From Gnetum montanum (Eukaryota; Streptophyta; Gnetopsida; Gnetales; Gnetaceae): DNA of 64,000 nt. The notes below the pieces were generated by a model. That model saw only the letters and a list, made by a program, of their open reading frames with translations. It was not told where the DNA came from and did no database searches. The stretch spans positions 281,427 to 345,426 of the forward strand of contig MNCI01008374.1 of NCBI GenBank assembly GCA_015680685.1, in the 5' to 3' direction. Below are positions 11,601 through 22,579 of this stretch, piece by piece. A program made the translations under genes and the position numbers. How positions within the stretch are numbered: position 1 is the stretch's first letter; each line of letters opens with the position of its first letter.

Positions 11601-12373
11601 GGTTCGCATGTTAATGTCCATATCGGTGGACGAAAACTTGCTAGCAGATAAAGAAGTAATTCATTCGGTTATGGTTCCTCACACTGTTGAACAACTATGA
11701 TCTCCCCAATTGACATTTCATGACGAGTCCATTAAGGATGACCCAGAAAAGGGTCAGGTGACAACAGCGCCCATGTTCATCACTATTTGGGTCAGCTAGT
11801 ACAAAATCTGGAGAGTACACGTAGATGACGGGGCCACTGCCAATGTCATCCCATTCCCTATAGTGGACAAACTGGGTTTTCTCAACTAGATCAATCCCAT
11901 GACAACGTCATGTTTGAAGTCATTTAATGGAGCAAGAGCGCAAGTGAATGGAACGGTACACATCAACTTTGTGGCAGGGGATCAATTCCCCACAAATGCA
12001 GTGTTCATCATCGTCGAGGAGATGCCAACTTCAATCTAATCTTAGGGAGGTCTTGGTTAGCTCAATTAAGGGCAGTCTCATCACCCATTCATCAAGAAAG
12101 CCACTTGCCCTATGCGGGAGGGGAAGTGATCATCCATGGTGATAAGATGACCACTCAAGCGGTTAACAATGTAGAAATGGAACAAGGGTCAAAGGTTGAA
12201 GTTCCCGAAGATCAAACCCCTGTCCCAACAGTTGAATAGGCTAATACAGTAACCAATGAAAGCTTGACCTGGGCTGAACTACTCTTCCAAGGAGAAGATG
12301 CTAGCATAGAGGAATGCTATAACAAGCCTCCTCGCCTATACGCGTCGCCAAACCTAAAAACGATCAAAAAATA
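8629..12373 (+). pseudogene. gag-pro: T1 gag-protease reading frame, decayed
   Basis: The frame starts at the ATG at 8629 and is traceable to TAA at 12373 with about 20 premature stops and at least one frame change. Order: conserved N-terminal segment (8629-9160), Pro/Ser/Thr-rich linker (9241-9700), capsid-type Gag domain (9780-10330; PHFTKYNGEGDP, LTGKALDWYRALP), Lys-rich basic stretch (10350-10450), CHHC zinc finger (about 10750-10815; CDYHQLCGHDTDYC), linker with FVIRMP motifs, and aspartic protease (about 11800-12100; VDDGATANVIP). DDG in place of the usual D-T/S-G is common in Tat proteases. Most stops are TAG, for example at 9718, 10096 and 10147. The protease loses its frame near 12030. 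Confidence 0.85.
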
Positions 12374-12479
12374 ACTACAGAGCTAGCAAATGAACACGTT
12401 AGCGTAACATGTTGTATCAGTCCACATTATTTACTATTATGCAATTTACGCACTTTCTTGTGTTGCATTATTCTTTTAC

Positions 12480-12870
12480 ACATAAGATGATGGCTCAAAA
12501 TGGCCTTAAACTAGTGACGGTCTGCCATGGCCTAAAATTGGCAAATGTAATGTACCCTTTTACACTTAAGATGATGATGGCCCGAAATGACCTTAAACTA
12601 GTTACGGCTTGCCATGGCCTAAAACTAGTAACTGTAATTTACCCTTTTACACTTAAGATGATGATGGCCCAAAATGGCCTTAAACTAGTGACGGCCCAAA
12701 ATGGCCTTAAACTAGTGATGGCCTGAAATGGCCTTAAACTATTTACGGCCCGCTACGGCCTAAAAATGGCAATTTCGTTTATTCGTTTATGTTTACGATG
12801 GCACAGCTTGAAATGGCCTTAAACTATTTATGGCCTGCTATATGTTCCACTTTATGAAAGATAAAATCTT
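12480..12870 (+). repeat. Array of 'CCTTAAACTAGT' units after T1 protease
   Basis: Degenerate units of about 40-70 bases contain 'atggcc(t/c)(t/a)taaactag'. Similar units flank the other side of the antisense gene (about 17690-17935) and recur downstream of integrase. The 100 bases before it and the 80 after hold no recognisable gene. Confidence 0.75.
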
Positions 12871-12951
12871 TACCCTAGCCTATATGGGCCAAAAAAAACA
12901 TTATCGTTTACTTCATTCCAATATAATAAAATGTTGACCAATATGGCCACA

Positions 12952-15900
12952 TCACATGTCACCTTTACTAACACTTCCACCTGTATCATCCAACTCCACC
13001 TCTACCTCAAGAAAATCATTCTTGTAAGGACCTTCTTCTTGTGGGGTCTTTTCGTGAGGGTGGTCCTCTTTACAAGGCTCTTCCTCACGGGATTTCTCTT
13101 CGCGAGGACCATCATCTTCATCACACTCCTCCTCGTGAAGATCCTCTTCGCGAGGATCATCATCTTCATTACGCTCCTCCTCATGAAGACCCTCTTTGTG
13201 AGGACCATCATCTCCATTACGCTCATTCTCATGAGGATCCTCCTCGTTTCGATCCTACAGTTTGACATGATGCACACGTTAGCATTGCCATCGAGACTAC
13301 GCATAACAAGAATGCAATAATCCTAAAACTTACCTGTGATGGTCCCACATCAGCCGCAAAAGGAACCTATTCCAAACCAACCCACAGACGTTGCATGGTC
13401 TCGTCCTCGGTAAGCTCAGACCAAACGCCATCTCCTAGATCAATTCCAGCCTTAACCTTCCCCTTCTCCATAGGAGTTCATTAGGGTGGTTCAGGGAAGA
13501 AGGAAGGGATAGTGGTTTCCCCGCTAGGGAGGGTTATTTCCCTCTCTGGGGAGGCGCTTACTGTCACTTGCTCCTGAAACTTTTTGTACGCTCCAGAAGC
13601 ATCAATGACATCAAGAAATAGTCAAAGGGACCATGCTTCAATGGAAAAATCCCTGTAATGTTGGCAATAGGCAGCACATTCTCTCTTATACATGTGCTTA
13701 TGATCTTTCTATGTCTGCCCTCATTCTTGGACCATCGTGCAATAATCCGTCAAGTCTTGGTTCTTCTGGGATAGGAGATTCATTTGCATCCATTGCTCAA
13801 TGAGTTCACGACTAGCTTGCACATTGTTTCTAACGACTGTCCAATAATGGGTGTAGTCAATTATAGCTGTATGCCAATTCTCATCATTTGTTTCTCGAGC
13901 TAGTAGAAATTCATTACGGGACTCCAGGTCCTCAACCCTACCAGTTAGGAACATCTTCTCCTTTTCTGCTTTATGCAACCTCTTCTAAAGAGCTTCGTTG
14001 ACATTCTTGCACTCCCATAAAGAGCGGGTCGAGCGTAATGCACATTTACACATTTCATCATAAAGGCTGTGAGGCACTTCGGTCAACTCCAGTGAGGGTT
14101 TAGGGGTGGTGTCCAAGTCAACGGGCTCTTTGGGATCCCATTTGAGGTGAGATCCTGTAACATAAAAATAATAGTGAGATGCAAAAAAATGATACAATAT
14201 CATAATGCCAACAATCCTTGCGTTATAACACTCACGTACCAATCTTAGGATCGATTTGCTCTAGGCGACCGATCATATCCTTCGCAATGTCTTCCATAAA
14301 GGAAAATTTATCAGGGTTCTCACCCCAATGCTGAGTGGGTGCTGCTAACAAGGGCATGACGCCAGCATCAGAAGTACCTATTACACAAACAAAAACGGGT
14401 TAGACACAGTGTGATAGACATAAAGGATAACTGAGACATTACGATAACGCAAAAACTCAATTCAAAAAAACCCTCGATGGTAGTAATGTGAGATTGCCCT
14501 CTAAGGAAAAGTCAAACTCACCACGACAAGATGCTCCCTTTTCCCAGTTCATTCGGAAGGACTTTAGTGTCCTCTATTTCCATCTCTTCTTCTCTCATAG
14601 GAACTTGTGTGCCACCTACATTACTAATAGGGGTCTCCTTTTCCAAAATTGGGACCACTCCTTTACATCGTATAACTATTGTCCCTGTTTCAGGGGTCAA
14701 CTCCGCTACATTCTCTCCTTTGTCTACTAAAAAATAGTTAAACAAAACACTTACAAAAGCTACACGATGTCACATCTATACGTAGCATAACAAATATATA
14801 AACTAATTACACATATCATTACTTACCAGCTGGGGGATCGTTCCTGTGAAACTTAATTTGCAACCTCTTCTTCTCTACGTCAGTTGGACCAGTGGACTCC
14901 ATGGCCAAACGATGCTTTTTCCGCTGGACTAAAGAATCCACTATTTCTATTGCAAGGCGTTTCCCCCTTGACACACTACCGATGAAAGAAGGGAGTGCTC
15001 CACCTACAATATCTTGGCCCCACATACAAGGCGCTGCCAAACTCTTAGTAGTAAGTGAAAGCGAATCCACAATGCCTTCGGGAGGATCTTGCGATTGGGT
15101 AGTGCCAAAAACCTGGGAAATCCAAGGTTTGGAAATCTAGTTACGATCCTGCTGCACCCAGATTCCATCCCTCTGAACCACCAAGAATTCGACAAAATGT
15201 CGAAAGCAAGCTATAAAGAAAGAAAAATGCACGTTGAAGTGAGACTCAAGCTTGTTGCTAAGCTTGACCATTTTAGCTTGTAGACCTTCAGCGAAGTAGC
15301 TGGTCCAATTATACCGCGTTCCCTCCTCCATAACCTCCTACATGATCCGAGCCTATTTTATGGTAAGGATTCTTCCCTGGGAAAGCAACTTGGGGAAAGC
15401 TCAGGCTCAGAAGAGGGGATAAATGGTATGAGCCACCTCCAGCTTGATTTTAGCAGCAGGGATTCCTTTCACTTCCTTGTTAACCCCCAACCACTCCTCT
15501 ATCTCCTTTTGGTGCTTAGAACTCCTTTTTGACTTTTCTTCTATTGGAAGGCCATCAAAGGGAATGCCAAAAAAGTCAATGAATAGTCGAGCGTCAATGC
15601 CAAAACTTACACGCACGTTACGCACGTGTATGCAAAGACGCTCAGCTTCTTTGCTGAAGGAGTTAACTAGGGTCAACATTTCACCTACAGTGACGTAAGG
15701 GGTTATAGCCAAAAACAACTCCATTAGTCCAGCTTCCTGGAGGTTATTGGTTAGGATAGCTCGGGCCGCATTATGGCTGAGCCAACGTTGCACTTCTTTT
15801 ATGTTGTCATAACGACACAAAAGACTGCTCGCTTCACGCCCGGAGGCCATAACTGTGATCTCCCGTGATTCCTTAACTGTAAACATATAACAAGGGTTTT

Positions 15901-17457
15901 GATAATATAGCAAAATTAAAACAATTTCACACATTGTTTCCAGCCCATAATATTGTACAATAAACCACCATAGCGTAATTTACGGTGTCTGAAAGGCGAA
16001 GGAAATGATGGGATTTTATCTTGCATGTCTGTGATAGTGAGAGGACAATCCAAAGTCCACTCCTTATCCAGCCATTCGAGCCTTTTGCACTTGGTGAAAA
16101 ATTTGACATAGCGGTTAGGGTAATGTGGGATTTCCAATTCTAGTTTTCCCATAACACCAGCACATACATTGCTAATAGAGGTAAACTCCTTTATGGCCAT
16201 TTTGGTCATAGACAACGTATCTGTATCACGCTAGAGACCATCATTATTGATGAAAAACCTACATCACAGACTGTAGACAGTTGTTTACACTGGTCAAAAA
16301 TTTAGATAAATAGTTAGCATATTATGATGTTGTGGAAACACTTACCTGCCTGCATAATGCACAATCCCAAGTGGATTCTAGAAATAGGTCGTAAGATGAC
16401 GAGCCACGAATAGAGTGTTGTAGGTGTGATAACAATTAAACTTGGGCATATCCTAGATCCAAGACAAATATATCAAACCCCTGGCGCTCTGATCATAGTC
16501 TTGCACATGCACAGTTTTGATTGAGCCATCCACCAAAAACGTCAAGATGTTCTGTGTTGATCCAACCAGTAGTGTCTCCAGAATGGCGGCGGTTGTATCG
16601 GCCAGCAAATGCGACCAAATAATTACGCTGTAATTGTGTAACAAAAACTGTAGGAACTCCCCTACACCTCTTCAAAACCAAACTACCTCCTCCTTTACAC
16701 AAGAATGAGGAGGAGGAACATTGGCCATGGGGACATGTAAACAACACAGAATGCCCACGATGTCCAAGACGATCAGGATGGGGTTTAGCGTAATCCTTTA
16801 CAATGAAACAGACTTCTATTAGGAACAACAATATAGACATACTAATGACGTAAGAATAACACAGAAAATTTTTCTTCATTATGCAATACTAAGGCTTCCG
16901 TTACCTTGACTCCCAGGAAATTGCAGGTTACGCTAGAAATGCATTACGAAAACTGCCCAAACCCTTGTGATCGCGCAAGGTCTGTCCCTGACAATGGCAA
17001 CAAAAGTAATACTGTGTATTATCCTAGCGTAATATGCAATATTTATGGGTGAGACAATGAAATCTTATTCATACTACATAAGGGTATAGTACCTGGACTT
17101 CCCTAGTTATGCATTGTGTACGTACAATATCGCACAAGATTGCCCTAACCCTTGCAACTATGCAAGGTCTTTCTTCGACAACAGCGATAGCAGTAATAGT
17201 ACAAACTAGGATAGCTTAGTTCGTGTGACTAGGTATCAACACCCGCCATAATACTCATCTTTGAAATAGGTACAATTGCGATGCCATAACAATAGAAATA
17301 ACAGTCATGCAGGAGGGTAAAAAACCACTTACCGAGCGAGTGGAGTAGCCTCCAGTGTTTGGACCTTGGCCTTTGAAACTCGCTGCAAACTCTCCTGCAC
17401 TTCATCAATCTTCGTCAATTTGACATGTTTGCCTTTGATCTTCTATGCCATGGTCAT
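12952..17457 (-). pseudogene. Eight-exon antisense gene inside T1, coiled-coil accessory protein
   Basis: Exons inferred from splice sites and open frames: 17457-17333, 16795-16346, 16258-15933, 15876-14827, 14726-14522, 14377-14240, 14154-13334 and 13254-12952, about 3.4 kb of coding sequence. Donors are mostly GTAAGT and acceptors end in AG. Phase is kept at six of seven junctions; exon 5 to 6 is off by one. Exon 4 carries VRNVRVSFGIDARLF and NWTSYFAEGLQAKM, resembling the 'putative plant transposon protein' domain. Exon 7 looks like a coiled coil (EKMFLTGRVEDLESRNEFLL). Exon 8 is an uninterrupted acidic tail. About 18 stops, most TAG or TGA, mark it as decayed. Function unknown. It could be a captured host gene, an accessory gene of the family, or a later nested insertion. 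Confidence 0.72.
13085..13254 (-). repeat. 57-bp repeats encoding the acidic tail
   Basis: About three units of 57 bases lie within exon 8 of the antisense gene. On the minus strand each encodes roughly 19 residues built on DDGPREE and LHEEER. The frame has no stop, unlike the rest of the gene, and ends at TGA (12952-12954). Confidence 0.75.
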
Positions 17458-18016
17458 GACTGAACAACTTTCGTAAAATTATCTACTTATGCCTTACTTC
17501 TGCTTTCCTTCTGCTATAGCCTAATTGAAATTTGCAATGTCTCCAGTCTGCTTTGAAGACGAATCACCGACTTACAAATAAATTGGTTGAAACTAACTGT
17601 TGCATACCCGACCAATGCGAAATTTTCTCGAAACGTAGGTATGTCAATGTGACATGAAGTGTGAAGATCACAACATTAATCTTGTAGATATCATATAGAT
17701 TACGGTCCGAAAAGACCCTAAACTAACACGTAGCTCATCGTCTCGTAATCCGGTCACATTAACTATGATCTGCACAAAATTCTAAATTAGCTATCTCGAC
17801 ATGCTAGATGCACCATGTTACACTCCCCACCATAGTTCATAGAAGTCTTACGTTGACATCTAGGAAATTGGGCTTATTGCTTTCTCACAAATCATGCATA
17901 TGGTAACAGTTCGCTAAGACCTTAAACTAGTAGCTCTTTAACATGCACCACTAAAACAAGAAAACCTTCTATCGTTTCAACAGGTCAACAAAAAACAATG
18001 TAACAACCTCTGTTTT
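17458..18016. other. Upstream region of the antisense gene
   Basis: This interval lies between the antisense start codon and the RT splice acceptor. It contains two 'TAAACTA' repeat units near 17715 and 17920. If the antisense gene was transcribed, its promoter should be here; I see no clear TATA box on the minus strand. Confidence 0.4.
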
Positions 18017-18030
18017 TGGCAGTTTTGTAG
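18017..18030 (+). promoter_or_regulatory. 3' splice site before T1 reverse transcriptase
   Basis: TTTGGCAGTTTTGTAG is followed at once by an open frame that leads into RT. T2 (about 26388-26401) and T3 (44322-44334) have similar T-rich strings ending TAG/G or CAG/G at the same position. Ogre elements splice an intron between protease and RT, so this is a good acceptor candidate. The donor is not located. Confidence 0.55.
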
Positions 18031-20996
18031 GTCAATTCGCAAATGGACGTAGCTTTACTTGCACCCCTAGCCTTAATAGGCCCATACAGGGAAATTGTTA
18101 GACAGCTTAATCACGCACTAATAGGAACTGATGCTTCCCTTTGCGATACAACCATAGCAACATCGGAAGTATCCCCATACTGGCCAGAACATTTGGCCTG
18201 AACCCTAGACTTAGAAGCTGGCAATGTGACCGAGGATTCCCTCACTGAGGTCCCTGTGGTTATGCACAAAGGAGGAAGCAAAACCCTAAAAGTTAGTTCT
18301 CTTCTTGACCAACAAATGCAGAATGATATATCTCGAGTGCTTCAAGATAACATTACAGTGTTTGCATGGTCATACGAAGATATGACAGGTTTAGATCCAA
18401 GGCTAATACAGCACAACATAGTTTTAGATCCACATATCAAAGCTGTTAAATAGAAAGCATGGAAGATTAAGCCCGAAATCACATTAGTAGTGCGTAATGA
18501 AATCACTAAGCTATATCAGGCTGGTTTCATCGCATTCAGACTGGGTGTCGAACATCGTAGTTGTCTCTAAGAAAATGGGAGGAATATGCATTTGTATAGA
18601 CTTTCGCAATTTGAACAAGGCCATGATTAAAGACAACTTCCCATTACTGAGTATCGACCAACTTATCAATACAACAGCTGGCCATGCGTTACTATCCTTC
18701 ATGGATGGGTTTTTAGGCTATAATCGAATCTGTATCAACCCAGAACATCAACTAACTTCGACTTTGATGACCCCCTGAGGAACTTTTTGTTATACCATGA
18801 TGCCCTTCGGGTTAAAAACTCTGGAGCAACCTATCAATGCACTATGACATACATCTTTAGTGATTACATCTTAGAGAGATTGAACGACTACGTAGACGAC
18901 ATAGCTATCAAATCTAAGAAGTCGAAAGATCACTTAGGAGACCTAGAGTTAATCCTTAAATGATGTCTCAAACACAACCTATAGTTCAACCTAAGAAAGT
19001 GCGTATTCGGAGTCAAAATCGGGTGCATGTTGGGGTTTGTGGTATCAGAGACTGGCATCCGAGTCGACCCCGACAAGGTTAAAGCCATCGTTAATCTAGC
19101 AACACCTACAAACCTCAAAGAACTACGTGGGCTGTAGGGTAGGTTGCAATTTATCAGGCAGTTCATCTCAAGATTAATAGACAAGTTACATCCTATGCAA
19201 CATTTGCTCAAGAAAGGGGTTAACTTTGAATGGACTGAGAACTGCCAACATGCGTTTGACAGTCTGAAGAAAGAGCTGTTACATTTGCCAACAGTTTTAC
19301 CACCACAAAGGGATCAGCCTTTCTACATATACTTGGCAAGCTTAGAGGTGTCTATAGTAATAACATATACCACCTGGCTTTTCCTTGTATGAACAATGTG
19401 GCAAAGTATGAGGGGCTCCTCAGGGGATTATTAACAGCTAGGGAACTCAACGTTCAACACTTGGCAATCCGAGGCGATTCGATGCTTGTCATCAATCAAA
19501 TCATAGGAGTCTACACCTGCAAAGCTGTGCATCTACAGCCCTATTACAATATGGCTAAAGATCTCCTGAAAAAATTCATGACAACTGATGCCCAACACGT
19601 GCCGCGTAACGAAAACACTGTAGCCGATGCACTAGCCACACTGGCCTTAAACATGCCACCACATTTGTTTGCCACTTGGCCCATTTTAATGCTGGAATGT
19701 ACAGAGCTTGCCATTCAAGCAGTGCAAATTTTTTCTCTAAGCACAGGTGGAACATTAGAATGGTACGATAACATTAAAGCCTACCTTCTGTAAGGCGAAC
19801 CACCGCATGAGCTAACACCCGCACAAAAAGATGCAATCCGCAAGCATGCCTGGCAATATGTCATCATTGGAGACAGTACTCTCTATAGATGCTCTTTTGA
19901 TGGAGTATTTCTAACCTGCGTTAATAATGACCAAGCACAATGAATAGTTAGCGAAGTCCATGAAGGACTATGTGGGGTACATATAGCCCCACGAGCCATG
20001 GTCGCTAAAATCAGACGCTTAGGGTATTACTGGCTGAACATGGAACGAGACTGCTTGACCAAGGTTAAGACATGTGATACATGCCAACGTTATGAAAATC
20101 TAATACACATGTCACTGACATAATTACATACCACACTTGGCCATTCCAATGATGGGGACTAGACATCATAGGCCCCATCTCACCCATGTCTTCCGCAGAA
20201 CATAGCTTCATTATCATCGCCATCGAGTAGTTCATGAAGTGGGTTGAGGCTATTCCCCTACGAAAGATTACATCTCAACAGGTTTGCCATTTTATCTTAG
20301 ACAATATAGTAACTAGATTTGGGCTTCCTATGACTATTGTGACTGACAATGGGTCACAATTTAGTAGTACCGAAACCAAATCTTTTTTGAATAACCTTGG
20401 TATCAAGCAATCTTTTTCCTCAACCCTATTACCCACAAGAAAATGGTCAAGTAGAAGCAACAAACAAGGTGGTTATCAATCTACTCAAGAAGATGCTCAG
20501 CAGCAACAAAAAATGATGGCATGAAAAAATCCTCTACATGCTATGGGCCTATTGTACAACATGCAGAACAACTACCAATAAGACACCCTACAGCCTAGTC
20601 TATGGATCTGAAGTAGTGTTGCCCCTGGAACTACAAATTCCCTCATTACGGATGGTCCTCTCCATGATTATAAATGAGACTCAACACAACGAGTCCAGGA
20701 TCGTGGATTTAGACTTAGTAGAGGAGAAATGCATCCAGACGCTCGACACCTTCGAAAGGTATCAAGACAAGCATAAACAGAAGCATCATCACAACTTGCA
20801 TCAACGATCGATCAAGAAAGGAGACGTGGTTCTCAAAGCCATTCGTGAACCAGTGGGAAAATTCTTTACAAGTTGGGAAGGCCCTTTCCTGGTTATTAAT
20901 GCATATGGCAACAGAGCATTCAGGCTAGCAGACATCAATGGCAATGAACACCCGAATCCAGTGAATCATATGTATCTGAAGCGGTACTACATCTAA
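18031..20996 (+). pseudogene. pol: T1 reverse transcriptase, RNase H and integrase, decayed
   Basis: The frame opens right after the splice acceptor. RT shows WVSNIVVVSKK, ICIDFRNLNK and the catalytic YVDD (about 18892). RNase H is joined abruptly near 19360 to the second, archaeal-type RNase H (from about 19390; NNVAKYEGLL, IRGDSMLVINQ, VPRNENTVADALA), so most of the first RNase H is deleted compared with T3. Integrase has an HH-CC zinc domain (EVHEGLCGVH, CDTCQ) near 19950-20090, the D of LDIIGP, VTDNGSQF, and an ENGQ glutamate after a frameshift near 20420. It ends at TAA (20996). Several stops and frameshifts make it inactive. Confidence 0.88.
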
Positions 20997-22566
20997 ACAT
21001 CGACTCGGCTCAAATGCAAGGTAACAAACATCCACTACGATGTAAAACTGGCAATGTTGTACACGTCCGCTATGACATAAAATTGGCATTTCTTGCACGC
21101 GTTTGCCACGACGCTAAACTGTCAAAGTTTCCTACCGTTTGCCATGACGTGAAATTGGCAAGGTAAGCATACGTTTGCTAAGATGCTAAACTAGCACAGA
21201 CTTGTCCCTAGATCACGACATAAAACTAACACCCACAACATAGTTTGCTGGGACCATAAACTAACTCTTCCACCATCTGCTATGATGAAAAACTAGCAGG
21301 TTTCAATCTGCCTAGACATTAAACCAGGACCACGGTCTGCTGAGACTTAAAACCAGCAACAACGGTCAACCAGGACTCAAAACTGGAATCCGTCAACAAA
21401 CAATCCATGAAGCAAGTGAGTGTGATCACTCTTGCACTACATCCCTACCATATGGAACGGGTAAGGCGTTGGAATAGACGCAACACTGCTACCCCACTAA
21501 CATCCTACTGATTCCTCAGATATGCCGAAAGGCATACTACTGACCCCTCAAAGATGTTGCTATGACAACCACTCTGTAGTTACAGCTCCTGGGATCAACT
21601 TTGCCGCTTGGGGCCCCAAAGAAACTATGGTCATCCATAGTCTTGATAGCCTCCACCCGTCACCGCCACCAGACTTTGGCTTAGTAGATTCATTTGACTG
21701 GTTCTTTGCCCAGTCGTTTGAGCAAGATGAATCTGGTTGTCGATGACAACTTCATGGACCGTGACATCAACATAGGGATCCTTGCTCCTTGCTACAGTCC
21801 CTTTTTCATGGCCTATGCTCTCCTTTTTGCTTCGGACGATGCTTGTTTCAATAGCCTCCCTAGCGATTAGGAAGATTTCTTTTGCTCTTTGTTCTCTGTT
21901 ATGTTTTGTAGGTTACTTGCTATGATGGCGTTGATCGAGAATGCATTCACTAGGAGGTGAGGTGTCATGGCATTCTGAAGTGGCTGCTCAGACTAGCTTG
22001 ACTACTTGGAAGTGCAAACCCTACCTCTCCCTCCATTAGACACCTTACTTCACTTTCTCCTTCCCTTATCCTTACAACCACCTTTACCCTCTTCTTTGTT
22101 TGTACAGAATGTGAACATATAATCAATTCTTTCGCATCATCATGTCCATGAACTGGTGTAACGCAACTCGCCTCGTGGAATGTAACTTGCACTCTCAAAA
22201 AAAATGGGTAAAGCTAGGAAACATGGATGTAAAACAACTCAAGTAGGCCATACGGGCGTAACACAACTCGTCTGTGCAAGCCCTTCATATGTAGTATGGC
22301 AGCGTAACCTCTCGCAAATACACCCACGAAAGGACACCTAATAACTTATTTGCAAAAGTTTCCTATTCACATGCTTGAGTCTTCTTTGAACCTCCCTCCT
22401 CTCACTTCTTTAAGATCACTCCTATTCTCCTCCCCTTGCCTTCACACTTTCATGTTTGATAGTGTGACATCTGAGTAGTTGCCGATGGACGCTGTTGGTG
22501 TCTTTACCTCTTTGGTGTTTCGTATTCTTTGTCGACGTCTTTCAGGCAAGCCCTCTAAACATCAAC
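20997..22566 (+). other. T1 3' untranslated region with TTAAACTGGCA-type array
   Basis: From about 21010 to 21400 degenerate units of 30-45 bases carry 'ctatga(c/t)(a/g)taaaactggca'. The remaining kilobase includes an A-rich run with ATGGG at about 22196-22206 that is also present in T2 and T3. I recognise no protein, including in the 74-codon frame at 21522-21746. Confidence 0.65.
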
Positions 22567-22579
22567 AAAGAGGGGCCAT
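22567..22579 (+). promoter_or_regulatory. T1 polypurine tract
   Basis: AAAGAGGGGCCAT lies directly before the 3' LTR. T3 has AAAGAGGGGCTAA at 55300-55312. It would prime plus-strand DNA synthesis. Confidence 0.85.

Noticed and set aside
13002-13320. Two plus-strand frames and another minus-strand frame over the 57-bp repeats
   Set aside because: Repeats whose period is a multiple of three keep several frames open. Only the frame phased with exon 7 fits a spliced gene.
12952-17457. Treating the antisense gene as a functioning host gene
   Set aside because: About 18 premature stops and one phase break show it is decayed here; its ancestor may have been a host gene, but this copy is not.
21522-21746. 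74-codon plus-strand frame in the T1 3' region
   Set aside because: No counterpart in T2 or T3 and no recognisable motif; likely a chance frame.
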